From: Bacillota bacterium | GTDB taxonomy: Bacteria > Bacillota > Clostridia > Lachnospirales > Lachnospiraceae | NCBI GenBank assembly: GCA_023460575.1 | Contig: JAEWPQ010000056.1 | Location: 1 to 64,000, forward strand | Direction: 5' to 3' | Length of the DNA stretch: 64,000 nt | Part shown: piece after piece, positions 8,480 to 16,301 of the stretch | How the letters are laid out: each line of letters begins with the position of its first letter | How positions within the stretch are numbered: position 1 is the stretch's first letter | The notes under the pieces: generated by a model | Told to the model about the DNA's origin: nothing | Seen by the model: the letters and a program-made list of their open reading frames with translations, nothing else | The model's database searches: none | Position numbers and translations under genes: made by a program

Positions 8480-8855
8480 TATAGCTCCGATTACAAGGTA
8501 TCAGCATGCCACTGGCAGTGGATATACCTGGAGTCAATGGTATAGTACTGATTTACGAAAAAAAATCACATTGGCAGATACAGGAGTATTTCATATTACA
8601 CGGCAGAATGTGATAGAACATTCAGATTACTACGCCATTGCAATAACAATTATGCCAACGGGAACACCCACTACTGATACTCCGATGTTGACTTTTCCAT
8701 CTCAAATAGCAACTTGTGTACTTCCCATCACTACGGGATTCGCAAACGGGCTTACATATGCGAGTAACTATAATCAGATGTTTTATAGATTACTTTCCGG
8801 AACAATAAATAATACAACGGAAATTATAATTAATGGTATTATCCCAAAAGCATAA
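8470..8855 (+). pseudogene. Phage tail-region protein, C-terminal fragment
   Basis: About 128 residues are open on the plus strand and end in INGIIPKA. The content (YTWSQWYSTDLRKKITL, many Thr/Ile, short beta-like stretches) resembles the distal part of phage tail or baseplate proteins, but I do not recognise a named family. The fragment starts abruptly where the oppositely oriented ImmA remnant ends, with no ribosome site before the fortuitous ATG at 8463. It most likely lost its N-terminus in the same deletion. Confidence 0.5.
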
Positions 8856-8960
8856 AATGGTCATTTATCAATTATAGAAATTCCATTGTTATATTTTTTA
8901 ATTCGAAGTATAATGGTCATATAAGAATTGCTATAAAATACTAATGATAGGGAGACAATT

Positions 8961-9485
8961 ATGTTTTATTTAATTTACGCTGCGCTAATGTTTCTATTTT
9001 TCTTATTCTATAATGTTATGAAAAAAAGTGACAAAAAAGCGGAAGAAAGTTTTTTGCCTAATGACTTTATTATTACTCAACCTGCATCCTATTTTTGGGT
9101 TGGTATAAGCTGTGCTGTTGTTTTTTTTGCATTTACAATTTTGGCTGTAATATTCCCAGATACAGCTGAATGGTGGATTTATGTTTTTTTTATTATATTA
9201 AGTTTTTTAGGTATTTTAATGGCTTATTATTGCAAGATGAGTTATATAAAAGTATCTGAAGATACAATTACATATAATGCTGTAATAAAAAAGCCACAAA
9301 CCTTCAAATTTGAGGATATTACTAAAATAAAAAAAGAGGTTAATGGTATTGTTGTTTATTGTGGTGAAAAGCGGATTTTTAAATTAGAAACTAATTGTGT
9401 CGGATATCCAATATTTATTAAAAGGCTTGAAGATAAAAAGCTGATTGGTAATATATCTAAACTTTCTCGCACATCCCACTTTTAA
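8961..9485 (+). CDS. Small two-helix membrane protein with a PH-like soluble domain (unknown)
   Basis: This 174-residue protein begins with a hydrophobic helix (YLIYAALMFLFFLFYNVM). It has a helical hairpin at about residues 45-90 and then a soluble beta-rich tail (SYIKVSEDTITYNAVI... FEDITKIKKE) resembling bacterial PH-like domains. AGGGAGA precedes the ATG. The DNA is clearly more AT-rich than its neighbours and it lies between phage remnants, so it may be a cargo (moron) gene. I do not recognise a specific family and suggest no function. Confidence 0.6.
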   Translation: MFYLIYAALMFLFFLFYNVMKKSDKKAEESFLPNDFIITQPASYFWVGISCAVVFFAFTILAVIFPDTAEWWIYVFFIILSFLGILMAYYCKMSYIKVSEDTITYNAVIKKPQTFKFEDITKIKKEVNGIVVYCGEKRIFKLETNCVGYPIFIKRLEDKKLIGNISKLSRTSHF

Positions 9486-9506
9486 ATGTCATAATAAGTA
9501 ATAACA

Positions 9507-9535
9507 AGCGCTTGGTCTAAACTAAGCGCTTTCTT
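9507..9535 (+). terminator. Intrinsic terminator
   Basis: AGCGCTTGGT at 9507-9516 pairs with ACTAAGCGCT at 9521-9530 (one G-U pair), followed by TTTCTTC. It closes the membrane-protein gene. Confidence 0.7.
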
Positions 9536-9682
9536 CTGGGTAAAAATTTAAAAGAAGATATAGTAATTAAATCAATTTTTTGTTTTTACAAAATTGCTAT
9601 TTGAGTAAGTAAATAAACTTGTAAAACAGTCCCTTAATGGGGCTTATTTTTATGCCCGGAATGGGCAGAAAGGAATTTAATC

Positions 9683-10099
9683 ATGATTAATATCGAAAAA
9701 ATTAAATTTGGGGATCAGGCTTTCGACCTGGTTCCCGATGGACAGAAATTGAGAGAATCAGGAGGAACTATCACCTTCCAAAAAGGTGCGGCTTCCTTTG
9801 ATCAAGTCAAGGCTCTTTTGAAAACCAATGGTGAAATCACACAGATTAATTTATCTGGAAATACAGACTGGAATCGTTCTGATCTGGTATATGCCGGAAG
9901 AATAACTGAGCAGTCTGATTATGTGGTCGGTAAGGATGAGGACGGCGTAACGGATATTAAGGTAGATGTGATGATCGCCCATTTCAAAAAGCTGGATTCT
10001 GCCGAAAGACTCGCCGAAAAAGTAGCTGCCCAGACGGCTGAGATTGAATCCTTAAGAGCAACCGTTGACAAATTAGTTTTAGCAGGACTGGAGGGATAA
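9683..10099 (+). CDS. Phage tail-region hypothetical protein
   Basis: This 138-residue soluble protein has a beta-rich first part and a C-terminal helix likely to form a coiled coil (LAEKVAAQTAEIESLRATVDKL). AAAGGAA lies before the ATG. It is followed after two bases by an XkdX-like small gene and then an XhlA remnant, the usual order between tail fibres and the lysis cassette in Clostridium/Bacillus phages. A short tail accessory protein is the likely class; exact function unknown. The frame is intact although its surroundings are decayed. Confidence 0.65.
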   Translation: MINIEKIKFGDQAFDLVPDGQKLRESGGTITFQKGAASFDQVKALLKTNGEITQINLSGNTDWNRSDLVYAGRITEQSDYVVGKDEDGVTDIKVDVMIAHFKKLDSAERLAEKVAAQTAEIESLRATVDKLVLAGLEG

Positions 10100-10101
10100 T
10101 T

Positions 10102-10230
10102 ATGTTTGATACATTGATGAGATTGTACGCAGCTGGTAAAGGACCTCTTACGGTTACTATGTTGGCAAATGCAGTAATTAAAGACTGGATCACTGATGCA
10201 GAGAAACAGGAGATTCTGGCAACTAAATAA
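10102..10230 (+). CDS. XkdX family small phage protein
   Basis: This 42-residue ORF (MFDTLMRLYAAGKGPLTVT ... WITDAEKQEILATK) starts two bases after the previous stop, with GGAGGG as ribosome site. Tiny proteins of this type, with a conserved central glycine and an acidic ITxAEKQEI end, are the XkdX family found just before XhlA and holin genes in PBSX-like phages. Their role in the tail is not well defined. Confidence 0.7.
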   Translation: MFDTLMRLYAAGKGPLTVTMLANAVIKDWITDAEKQEILATK

Positions 10231-10249
10231 ATGAAACGGAGGTGCTGCA

Positions 10250-10324
10250 ATGACTGAAACGGAGGTTGCGGTTAAATTGGAGGCGCATGAGCATGAAATA
10301 AAATCCCTGAAACATCGTATGGAT
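10250..10324 (+). pseudogene. xhlA: XhlA (hemolysin XhlA) N-terminal fragment
   Basis: A good ribosome site (CGGAGG) and ATG start a frame reading MTETEVAVKLEAHEHEIKSL, the N-terminal coiled coil of XhlA, a membrane-associated lysis protein. After about residue 25 the family similarity stops, and the other frame becomes the C-terminal part of a lysin. The membrane helix of XhlA is missing. This is the left side of a deletion that removed the rest of xhlA, the holin and the lysin catalytic domain. Confidence 0.75.
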
Positions 10325-10647
10325 CCGGCTGGAAAGAAGAGGAGGGTGGCTGGCGTTTTTACAATGGCGATACAGGGGAATGCGTGCGGAATGCTTGGCA
10401 CCATGATGAAGAAAAGGATCTCTGGTACTGGTTTAATGCTGCCGGGATCATGGTTACTAATACCTGGTACCAGTATAATAGCGCATGGTATTACCTGGGA
10501 CCAGACGGGGCTATGTGTAAATCACAGCTGGTTGAGAATTCCGGGAAGATCTATGCTGTGGACGTTGATGGAAAGATGATAACGGAGCCGGTGAAGCTCA
10601 CGCCGGATCAGGATGGGGTGCTGCAGTATCCGGGATTGGCAGAGTAA
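10321..10647 (+). pseudogene. Phage endolysin C-terminal cell-wall-binding repeats (fragment)
   Basis: From about 10321 the frame reads GSGWKEEEGGWRFYNGDTGE, continues through NAWHHDEEKDLWYWFNAAG and WYQYNSAWYYLGPDGAM, and ends LTPDQDGVLQYPGLAE. These are choline-binding-type Trp/Tyr repeats and the usual tail of N-acetylmuramoyl-L-alanine amidase lysins from clostridial prophages. The amidase domain is absent. The frame is out of register with the XhlA start just upstream, so no functional fusion is made. Confidence 0.8.
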
Positions 10648-10756
10648 AAGGCGGTTATCCTAAATGTAGCCGCATTTTCTAAATTTCTACAATTTATTCT
10701 CAAATTCGACTTAATTTAAAAAAATTTGCGTTGTAATTTCATTGTAATCTGTATAG

Positions 10757-10787
10757 TTAGGAACTAAAATAATTTAGGAACTAAAAT
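10757..10787 (+). repeat. Tandem 14-base direct repeat upstream of the secreted protein gene
   Basis: TTAGGAACTAAAAT occurs at 10757-10770 and again at 10774-10787, 17 bases apart, 24 bases before the ATG at 10811. TTGTAA and TATAGT-like sequence lies just upstream. The spacing suggests a repeated regulator site, or a duplication in the leader. Confidence 0.5.
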
Positions 10788-10810
10788 TACATATTTGAGA
10801 GGAGATTATT

Positions 10811-11329
10811 ATGAGAAAGGTAAGAAAAATTGTTTCAGTTATGATCATGGTTCTTGTAGTTGCTTCACTGAGTGGATTTTCTTTCAAGGCCCACGCAGCA
10901 ACCAATAGTAACAGCTATCTGCCAAAAGGATGGACAAGTTTGGATTTAAATAATTTATCAGTTAAACAAAAGAATGTTGTACCATTAGATATTACTCCAG
11001 TATATTCATCAAAATTGACATCATTGGAAATTATTGACCTGGCACTTGATGAAAAGAATGAGATTCATGTAGTCACAAAGGAAATAGGAACGAGTTTGGA
11101 TGAATATAGAGATGTGTGGGTAAATGATGACCGATGTTATGAAAATGTTAATGAGAAAAAAGCTCTTGTGAGAAGCGATGGAGTTGAGTATGGGTATATT
11201 AGATACTTCCATACGGGAATTATATATAGCAGTAATGTAAGCGGAAAGACCCTTAATGTGAAGGCTAAATCTGTTTGTGCATTAACCTTTAAGATACTAA
11301 CGACGGCTAAGCAATTTGTTTTACCATAA
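10811..11329 (+). CDS. Small secreted protein of unknown function
   Basis: This 172-residue protein has a clear Sec signal peptide: a basic start (MRKVRKIV), a hydrophobic core and a likely cleavage after AHA near residue 29. The mature part is about 140 residues and beta-rich, with two cysteines (in DDRCYENV and KSVCALTF) that could pair. AGAGGAGA precedes the ATG. I do not recognise a family. It lies just beyond the lysin fragment and may be a cargo gene of the former prophage or independent. Confidence 0.65.
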   Translation: MRKVRKIVSVMIMVLVVASLSGFSFKAHAATNSNSYLPKGWTSLDLNNLSVKQKNVVPLDITPVYSSKLTSLEIIDLALDEKNEIHVVTKEIGTSLDEYRDVWVNDDRCYENVNEKKALVRSDGVEYGYIRYFHTGIIYSSNVSGKTLNVKAKSVCALTFKILTTAKQFVLP

Positions 11330-11902
11330 AATGGTATTCTAAAGTTACATCGGTGGATTGTAGATTTGGCTAAGGATTGGATATACGTGAAATTCATAAC
11401 GAACGGTAAGTGAATATCTCATACGATCAGATATCAAACTTCGAAGTAAACGAATATAACAATTAATGAAATCGTGAACAAAATAAAGGCGGGTATCCGG
11501 CATTCGGGTCCCGCCTTATGTTGTCAATGACCACGATTTGACAACCGTGTACAGATTTCAATAGATAATAATAGGTTTTGTTAAATAACAACAGGTATCA
11601 GAGTTTCTTTTTTATCGCGTATTTACGGTAATAATAAGTATCAAATGGTAAAGATACGTGTTATTATAAAATACGTAATCGATAAACGACACACGTTGAG
11701 ACGGTAGTATTGATGTCAAGGGTAGCAAAGTAGAGAGGGCTGAAAAGGCTTGAAATAAGGTGTTTCTGAGCATGGGACTTTCCGAATATGAATATGAGCG
11801 GAGGATGTCATTGCCCGGAAACCTTTGTTTTTTCTGTTGGGAGAACAATCTATGATACAAAAAGGGATAGGGTTGAGGAGACAGATTAGATAACGGGTAT
11901 TT
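11330..11902. other. Non-coding or degenerate stretch
   Basis: No intact gene is seen. A GC-rich hairpin lies at 11486-11517 (GGCGGG/CCCGCC flanked by AA/TT), and an inverted pair TTGTCAA...TTGACAA lies at 11521-11543. At about 11700-11850 the plus strand reads as broken protein-like sequence (KGSKVERAEKA stop, then NKVFLSMGLSEYEYERRMSL) with an early stop, suggesting a decayed gene. A minus-strand 82-codon frame over the same place has no ribosome site and is not counted. Confidence 0.5.
11486..11517. terminator. GC-rich hairpin, terminator-like
   Basis: AAGGCGGG at 11486-11493 is complementary to CCCGCCTT at 11510-11517, around a loop that can itself pair (CCG/CGG). It has no T-run beyond the two T residues. 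Confidence 0.45.
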
Positions 11903-12149
11903 TTGATAGGGTTGAGGAGTTTAGCGACGATTGGTATCCCACAAGTTTATACATTTTCATATGGTACAAGTTTATCTACAGCGATTGTTTCTGCTGGATT
12001 AGCGGATAATTTTGATAACTGGATTTATTTTTAAAGTTATATCAGGAATCTTGTTGTATAATAATTTTAATAACAGGTTTTCAACAGTAAAAGATTCTTT
12101 ACAAAAGCAACAGGAATTGCAATTAGAAGATTATCAGAAGAAACATTGA
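11903..12149 (+). pseudogene. Broken membrane-protein gene fragment before the sensor kinase
   Basis: The plus strand reads LIGLRSLATIGIPQVYTFSY and further to DNFDNWIYF, then stops at 12032. Removing one T from the T5 run at 12028-12032 restores the frame, giving KVISGILLYNNFNN, a Gln/Lys-rich tail and a stop at 12147-12149. This looks like the C-terminal part of a membrane protein disabled by a frameshift and lacking its N-terminus. The family is not recognised. It ends 37 bases before the kinase gene and may have been its operon partner. Confidence 0.5.
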
Positions 12150-12186
12150 TGATTTCTCTGTAACACCTATTACGAGGAGGAGGACG

Positions 12187-13620
12187 ATGAATAAGGAAAA
12201 GCAGACGGTAAAACGCAGAATTTTTAATTCTAATACCAGAATGGTACTTGTAACTTTAAGTCTATTTCTTTTCGTTAATATGTTTTTAATAAATTTATAT
12301 GAGAGCACATATAAAAGCAGCATGATTGGTTCGTCTGAGTTAGCAGATAATACCGAACAAATAAGAAATATCCTGGCAGATTGGAATCCATCCCCAAAAG
12401 AAGAGGCAATAAACAATCTTGCAGCAAAATTGAAAAGGTATGGATTTTCTATTTGCGTTGAAATAGATAGTGAAGTGATTTACTCAAATACTGATTTTCC
12501 TGTGAGTGAGCTTATAAATGAAATAGGAGATTATTTGGAAACAGATGGAAAGGTGCATATTTATGTACAAGACTATATGACTGTGCTAACACAAAATGTT
12601 ATGAATGAGAAAATGAAAGTGTTTGCAATTGCAGGAGAATATCATGAATTCTGGTCTCAAAAAAATAGTTGGACTACTATACTTATACTATTGCTGATTG
12701 ATGGTATATTTTGTATAGGTGCCTTACTCATAATTAGTCAGTTTTTTACTAAGAGACTTATAGAACATATCACAAATCCTTTAGATGCATTGTCAGAAGG
12801 AGCAAAAAGAATGAAAGAAGGAAATTTTTCTGAACCTGTTAAATACAAGGGAGATATTGAATTTGAATATGTCTGTGACGCATTTAATGAAATGCAGGAA
12901 CATATAACGGAAGCTAATGCGGAAAAGGAGTCTTATGAAAAGGTGAGAGTTGAAATGGTGGCGGGAATTTCTCATGACTTAAGGACTCCATTAACGGCAA
13001 TTAGAGGAACAATAAAAGGTCTCAAGGATGGGGTTGCTGCAACACCTGAATTAAGAGAGAAATTTCTTGATACAGCTTATAGACGAACGATAGAAATGGA
13101 TCGGCTTTTGGAAAGGTTATTTTATTTCTCAAAACTTGAAACAGGTAATATGCCACTGTTTTTTGAAAAGACAGAGTGGAGTGAGTATCTGGAAGCCTAT
13201 GTGAAAAAATACGAATTATTGATAGAGAATGAATCTATAAAAATTAAAATAAAAGATGTAAAAAAAGGTTTGTTTTCAAATGTTGACCGAGAACAAATGA
13301 AACGAATACTTGATAATATACTGGAAAACAGTAAAAAATATGCAGAAACAGATAAGCTTGAAATTACCATTAATATTTTTGAAGAACATGCATATGTAGT
13401 ACTTGAGATCTCTGATAATGGCTGTGGAGTTTCAGAAGATAAGATTCCCCATATTTTTGAACAGTTTTTTCGAGGCGATGAGTCAAGGAAGATAAAAGAA
13501 GGGAATGGTCTAGGTCTTTATATTGTAAAATATCTAGTGAATGCTATGGGAGGCACAGTAGATGCAGAAAACAGCAATGGTCTTACTATTCGAATAAGGC
13601 TACCAATTTTGGCTGAATGA
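12187..13620 (+). CDS. Membrane sensor histidine kinase (HAMP, HisKA, HATPase)
   Basis: This 477-residue kinase has a membrane helix at about residues 18-38, an extracytoplasmic sensing region to about 160, a second helix (ILILLLIDGIFCIGALLIIS) and a HAMP linker. The phosphoacceptor box is GISHDLRTPLTAIRG. N, G1 and G2 boxes are visible as NILENSKKYA, ISDNGCGVSEDKI and GNGLGLYIVKYL. GGAGGAGG precedes the ATG. The cognate regulator follows 10 bases downstream. The order kinase-then-regulator is less usual. Signal unknown. Confidence 0.92.
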   Translation: MNKEKQTVKRRIFNSNTRMVLVTLSLFLFVNMFLINLYESTYKSSMIGSSELADNTEQIRNILADWNPSPKEEAINNLAAKLKRYGFSICVEIDSEVIYSNTDFPVSELINEIGDYLETDGKVHIYVQDYMTVLTQNVMNEKMKVFAIAGEYHEFWSQKNSWTTILILLLIDGIFCIGALLIISQFFTKRLIEHITNPLDALSEGAKRMKEGNFSEPVKYKGDIEFEYVCDAFNEMQEHITEANAEKESYEKVRVEMVAGISHDLRTPLTAIRGTIKGLKDGVAATPELREKFLDTAYRRTIEMDRLLERLFYFSKLETGNMPLFFEKTEWSEYLEAYVKKYELLIENESIKIKIKDVKKGLFSNVDREQMKRILDNILENSKKYAETDKLEITINIFEEHAYVVLEISDNGCGVSEDKIPHIFEQFFRGDESRKIKEGNGLGLYIVKYLVNAMGGTVDAENSNGLTIRIRLPILAE

Positions 13621-13630
13621 GGTGATTTAG

Positions 13631-14341
13631 ATGAATGCAAAATATAGAATTCTAATTGTCGAAGACGATGATGATATCAGTATGATAGAACAGGCTTATC
13701 TGGAAGCTAGTGGGTTTGAAACATTTATTGTAAGTGATGGAGATAAAGTACTTCCGCTTCTGCATATGGAAAATTTTGACTTAATAATACTGGATCTTAT
13801 GCTTCCCGGGAAGAATGGTTATGAGTTATGCAAAGAGATAAGAGGTGAACTTAATATTCCGATTCTCATGGTAACGGCAAGGACGGAATCTGTTGATAAA
13901 ATTCGTGGTCTGGGACTTGGTGCAGATGATTATATTGCTAAACCTTTTGATCCCGCTGAGCTTGTAGCAAGAGTAAATGCAAATATAAGACAGTATAGTC
14001 GATTAACAGAAGCCAATCAGATAGAGTTTGATGAGAAGGGCGATGAGATACTAATAGGTAATATTCGAGTTCTTCTGCATGGATGGAAGGTCTATAAGGG
14101 TGAGCAAGAAATTCGTTTTCCTAACCGAGAATTTAAATTATTAAAATTTATGGCTGAAAATCCTAATATTGTTTTCTCGAAGGAACAATTGTTTGAAAAA
14201 ATATGGGGATATGATTATGCTGGGGATAGCGCGACGGTTATGGTGCATATTAATCGTATTCGTGAAAAAATTGAGGATGACCGTAAAAACCCCAAAATCT
14301 TAGAGACAGTATGGGGTGCGGGATACCGGTTGAATAGATAA
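13631..14341 (+). CDS. OmpR-family response regulator
   Basis: This 236-residue DNA-binding regulator has a receiver domain with acidic pocket VEDDDDIS, phosphoacceptor Asp in LIILDLMLPGKNG and the conserved Lys in DDYIAKPFDP. The C-terminal winged helix ends KILETVWGAGYRLNR. It is probably phosphorylated by the kinase encoded just upstream (GAGGTGAT ribosome site between them). Target genes are not shown, but the adjacent iron-sulfur membrane protein is the nearest candidate. Confidence 0.93.
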   Translation: MNAKYRILIVEDDDDISMIEQAYLEASGFETFIVSDGDKVLPLLHMENFDLIILDLMLPGKNGYELCKEIRGELNIPILMVTARTESVDKIRGLGLGADDYIAKPFDPAELVARVNANIRQYSRLTEANQIEFDEKGDEILIGNIRVLLHGWKVYKGEQEIRFPNREFKLLKFMAENPNIVFSKEQLFEKIWGYDYAGDSATVMVHINRIREKIEDDRKNPKILETVWGAGYRLNR

Positions 14342-14393
14342 GAAATAAATTGAAAAAGAAAGAGTTTAGGATTTGTTTAATTTTATACCTTCT

Positions 14394-14435
14394 GTTTGTT
14401 TAATGTGATTTGATATTATTATCACATAAATAAAC
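14394..14435. promoter_or_regulatory. AT-rich inverted repeat between the two-component pair and the Fe-S protein
   Basis: GTTTGTTTAATGTGAT at 14394-14409 is nearly complementary to ATCACATAAATAAAC at 14421-14435. It is followed by AGGAGG and a T7 run. It may be a terminator for the regulator gene or an operator. A GTG-initiated 11-codon frame (14449-14484) with that AGGAGG could be a leader peptide, but there is no other support for it. Confidence 0.4.
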
Positions 14436-14568
14436 AGGAGGTTTTTTTGTGGAGATTTTAATTACAACAGATTGGTATATTTAATCATTTTATTATGTAA
14501 TATTAATTTGCAACAACTGTACTGAAATCGGTAGATGTAAATAAAACCAAATATACGGAGGTCATATA

Positions 14569-15357
14569 ATGAATATTAATACTAAGAATTTAGCAAAAAC
14601 GACCATTCCTATTTTTCTAATAATAATCCCGCTTGTTTTTAGTTCCCTTATTGAGGAGATTTTCGAAAATGAAGTTCAACTTAGCATTATGTCAGTTCTA
14701 ATAATATTTATTTTGTTTGCCATTATTTTTAAAAGAAGCTTTTGTGGTTTTTTGTGCATGGTGGGGGCGCTGCAAAGGGCTGTTGGATATATAGGATTCA
14801 AGCTTTTAAAAAAAAGGGTCACAGTTCCGGTAACACTCGATAAATATCTTAGAACAGCGAAATACATCATACTTACAGGTTTTGCAGTATTATCCATTGC
14901 AAGCGGCAAGTCTCTGCTGCTAGTCAGTGTTGACGATGTGTTTGAGCAATATAGCATAATATTGCCTGGATTAGCCTGGATAAGTATTGTGTTGATTTTT
15001 GTAACAATTATTGGCTCATTCTTTATTGATAATTTCTTCTGCAAATATATCTGCATACAGGGTGCTGTTGCCGGAGTTGCAGGTCGGTTTAGCCCCAGTG
15101 GTATCGTCCGATGCGAAGATAAGTGTATCAATTGCACGTTATGCACAAAGAAATGTCCCTCAAATCTAGAGGTGCATAAAATGAAGAAGGTAATATCGGC
15201 TGAATGTTTTAACTGCCAAAAATGCATTGTTGTATGTCCAAAGAAAGGGGCATTAACTAATAGTTTTGCAGGCAGAAAAATACCATTAGTTTTGTTTGTA
15301 GCAATGGCAGTTATGCTTTATATATTGTTAACCTTTTTAATACCGCTATTTTTATAG
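14569..15357 (+). CDS. Membrane protein with two 4Fe-4S clusters (NapH/MauN-like)
   Basis: This 262-residue membrane protein has several hydrophobic helices, and two ferredoxin-type cysteine sets follow its fourth helix: CINCTLCTKKCP and CFNCQKCIVVCP, ending in a last helix. Short motifs FCGFLC and FFCKYICIQGA repeat the arrangement seen in NapH/MauN/RdxA-like electron-transfer membrane proteins. It probably passes electrons across or along the membrane; the partner is not in the window. TACGGAGG precedes the ATG. It lies after the two-component pair, which may control it. Confidence 0.8.
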   Translation: MNINTKNLAKTTIPIFLIIIPLVFSSLIEEIFENEVQLSIMSVLIIFILFAIIFKRSFCGFLCMVGALQRAVGYIGFKLLKKRVTVPVTLDKYLRTAKYIILTGFAVLSIASGKSLLLVSVDDVFEQYSIILPGLAWISIVLIFVTIIGSFFIDNFFCKYICIQGAVAGVAGRFSPSGIVRCEDKCINCTLCTKKCPSNLEVHKMKKVISAECFNCQKCIVVCPKKGALTNSFAGRKIPLVLFVAMAVMLYILLTFLIPLFL

Positions 15358-15569
15358 ATGGTGCTATGAGTAGGTGTTGATCTATTTTTGAATTGGTGGA
15401 GACGAAATGCACAAGGGTACATCAATACTTTTTGCCATACCAATCCACCCGGTACGCGAATCAGGCTTACCCAATATGTGACACAACATTGGATATGGTT
15501 AATAGCAACTATCCTTTGCTTGATTTGTCTTTGCATCCACGATATTCTGAATATAAGGAGGTATCGTTT

Positions 15570-16286
15570 ATGTTTGATATAAAAAAATTTGGCGCATATA
15601 TTTCAAGGCTTCGTAAGAAAGCAGACATGACACAAACTGAACTTGCTGAACGACTCAACCTGACCCGTCAAGCAATATCAAAATATGAGTGCGGAGACAG
15701 TTTCCCCGATATATCTATTTTAATTGAAGTTGCAGATGTTTTCGGCATCACTCTTGATGAACTTATTAGTTCCGGCCATCCAACTGAAAAGGAAGCCGCC
15801 ATTCTTGAAAGCGCTGTGGAAGGACAAGATTTATGCAGTGAATTGGATAAACAATGCATATCTGATATTGTAAATATCGCACCGTTGCTAAAGCCCAGTT
15901 TACTTGACAAAATGGCAAAAGGTCTTGCAAAACATGGAATAGATATTTCAAGCATTGTTTCACTTGCGGAATACATAAATGATGATGCAGTTGTCAAACT
16001 GCTGGAAAACGCAACATATGACACAATCAATGAAAATTTGCTTGAACGATTAATTCCGTTTCTTGACGGAAATTCAATTTCTATAATCTTTCAAAAAATC
16101 CTTGAAGGTGATCTTGATTATAGATTAATCAGGATTATGCTACCTTACGCAGAATATATCTATCCTCAAGTTGAAGCTGCTGTTTTATATGGTGCTCTTA
16201 ATGAAAGAGCGCTTCATATTCTAAGAGATTATGAAGCCGAAAATGATAGATTAAACATTATGGCAAAGGAAATGAATACAAAGTAA
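15570..16286 (+). CDS. XRE-family transcriptional regulator
   Basis: This protein is 238 residues from the chosen start. The first 60 residues form a Cro/CI helix-turn-helix (TQTELAERLNLTRQAISKYE). The long C-terminal part is helical and rich in short hydrophobic repeats (LLKPSLLDKMAKGLAKHG, LLERLIPFLDG) and likely serves for dimerisation or ligand sensing. The start at 15570 is preceded by AAGGAGGT; the frame is open further upstream to 15393, but that stretch has no ribosome site and reads as unrelated sequence. It precedes the hydrolase gene by 15 bases and is probably co-transcribed with it. Confidence 0.82.
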   Translation: MFDIKKFGAYISRLRKKADMTQTELAERLNLTRQAISKYECGDSFPDISILIEVADVFGITLDELISSGHPTEKEAAILESAVEGQDLCSELDKQCISDIVNIAPLLKPSLLDKMAKGLAKHGIDISSIVSLAEYINDDAVVKLLENATYDTINENLLERLIPFLDGNSISIIFQKILEGDLDYRLIRIMLPYAEYIYPQVEAAVLYGALNERALHILRDYEAENDRLNIMAKEMNTK

Positions 16287-16301
16287 ATAAGGAGCTCAAC
16301 T

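Noticed and set aside
11612..11860. Minus-strand 82-codon frame
   Set aside because: No ribosome site and no recognisable sequence; the plus strand of the same region looks like a decayed gene.
14449..14484. Eleven-codon leader peptide with AGGAGG before the Fe-S protein gene
   Set aside because: No regulatory codon run or downstream attenuator linked to it; it is too short to support alone.
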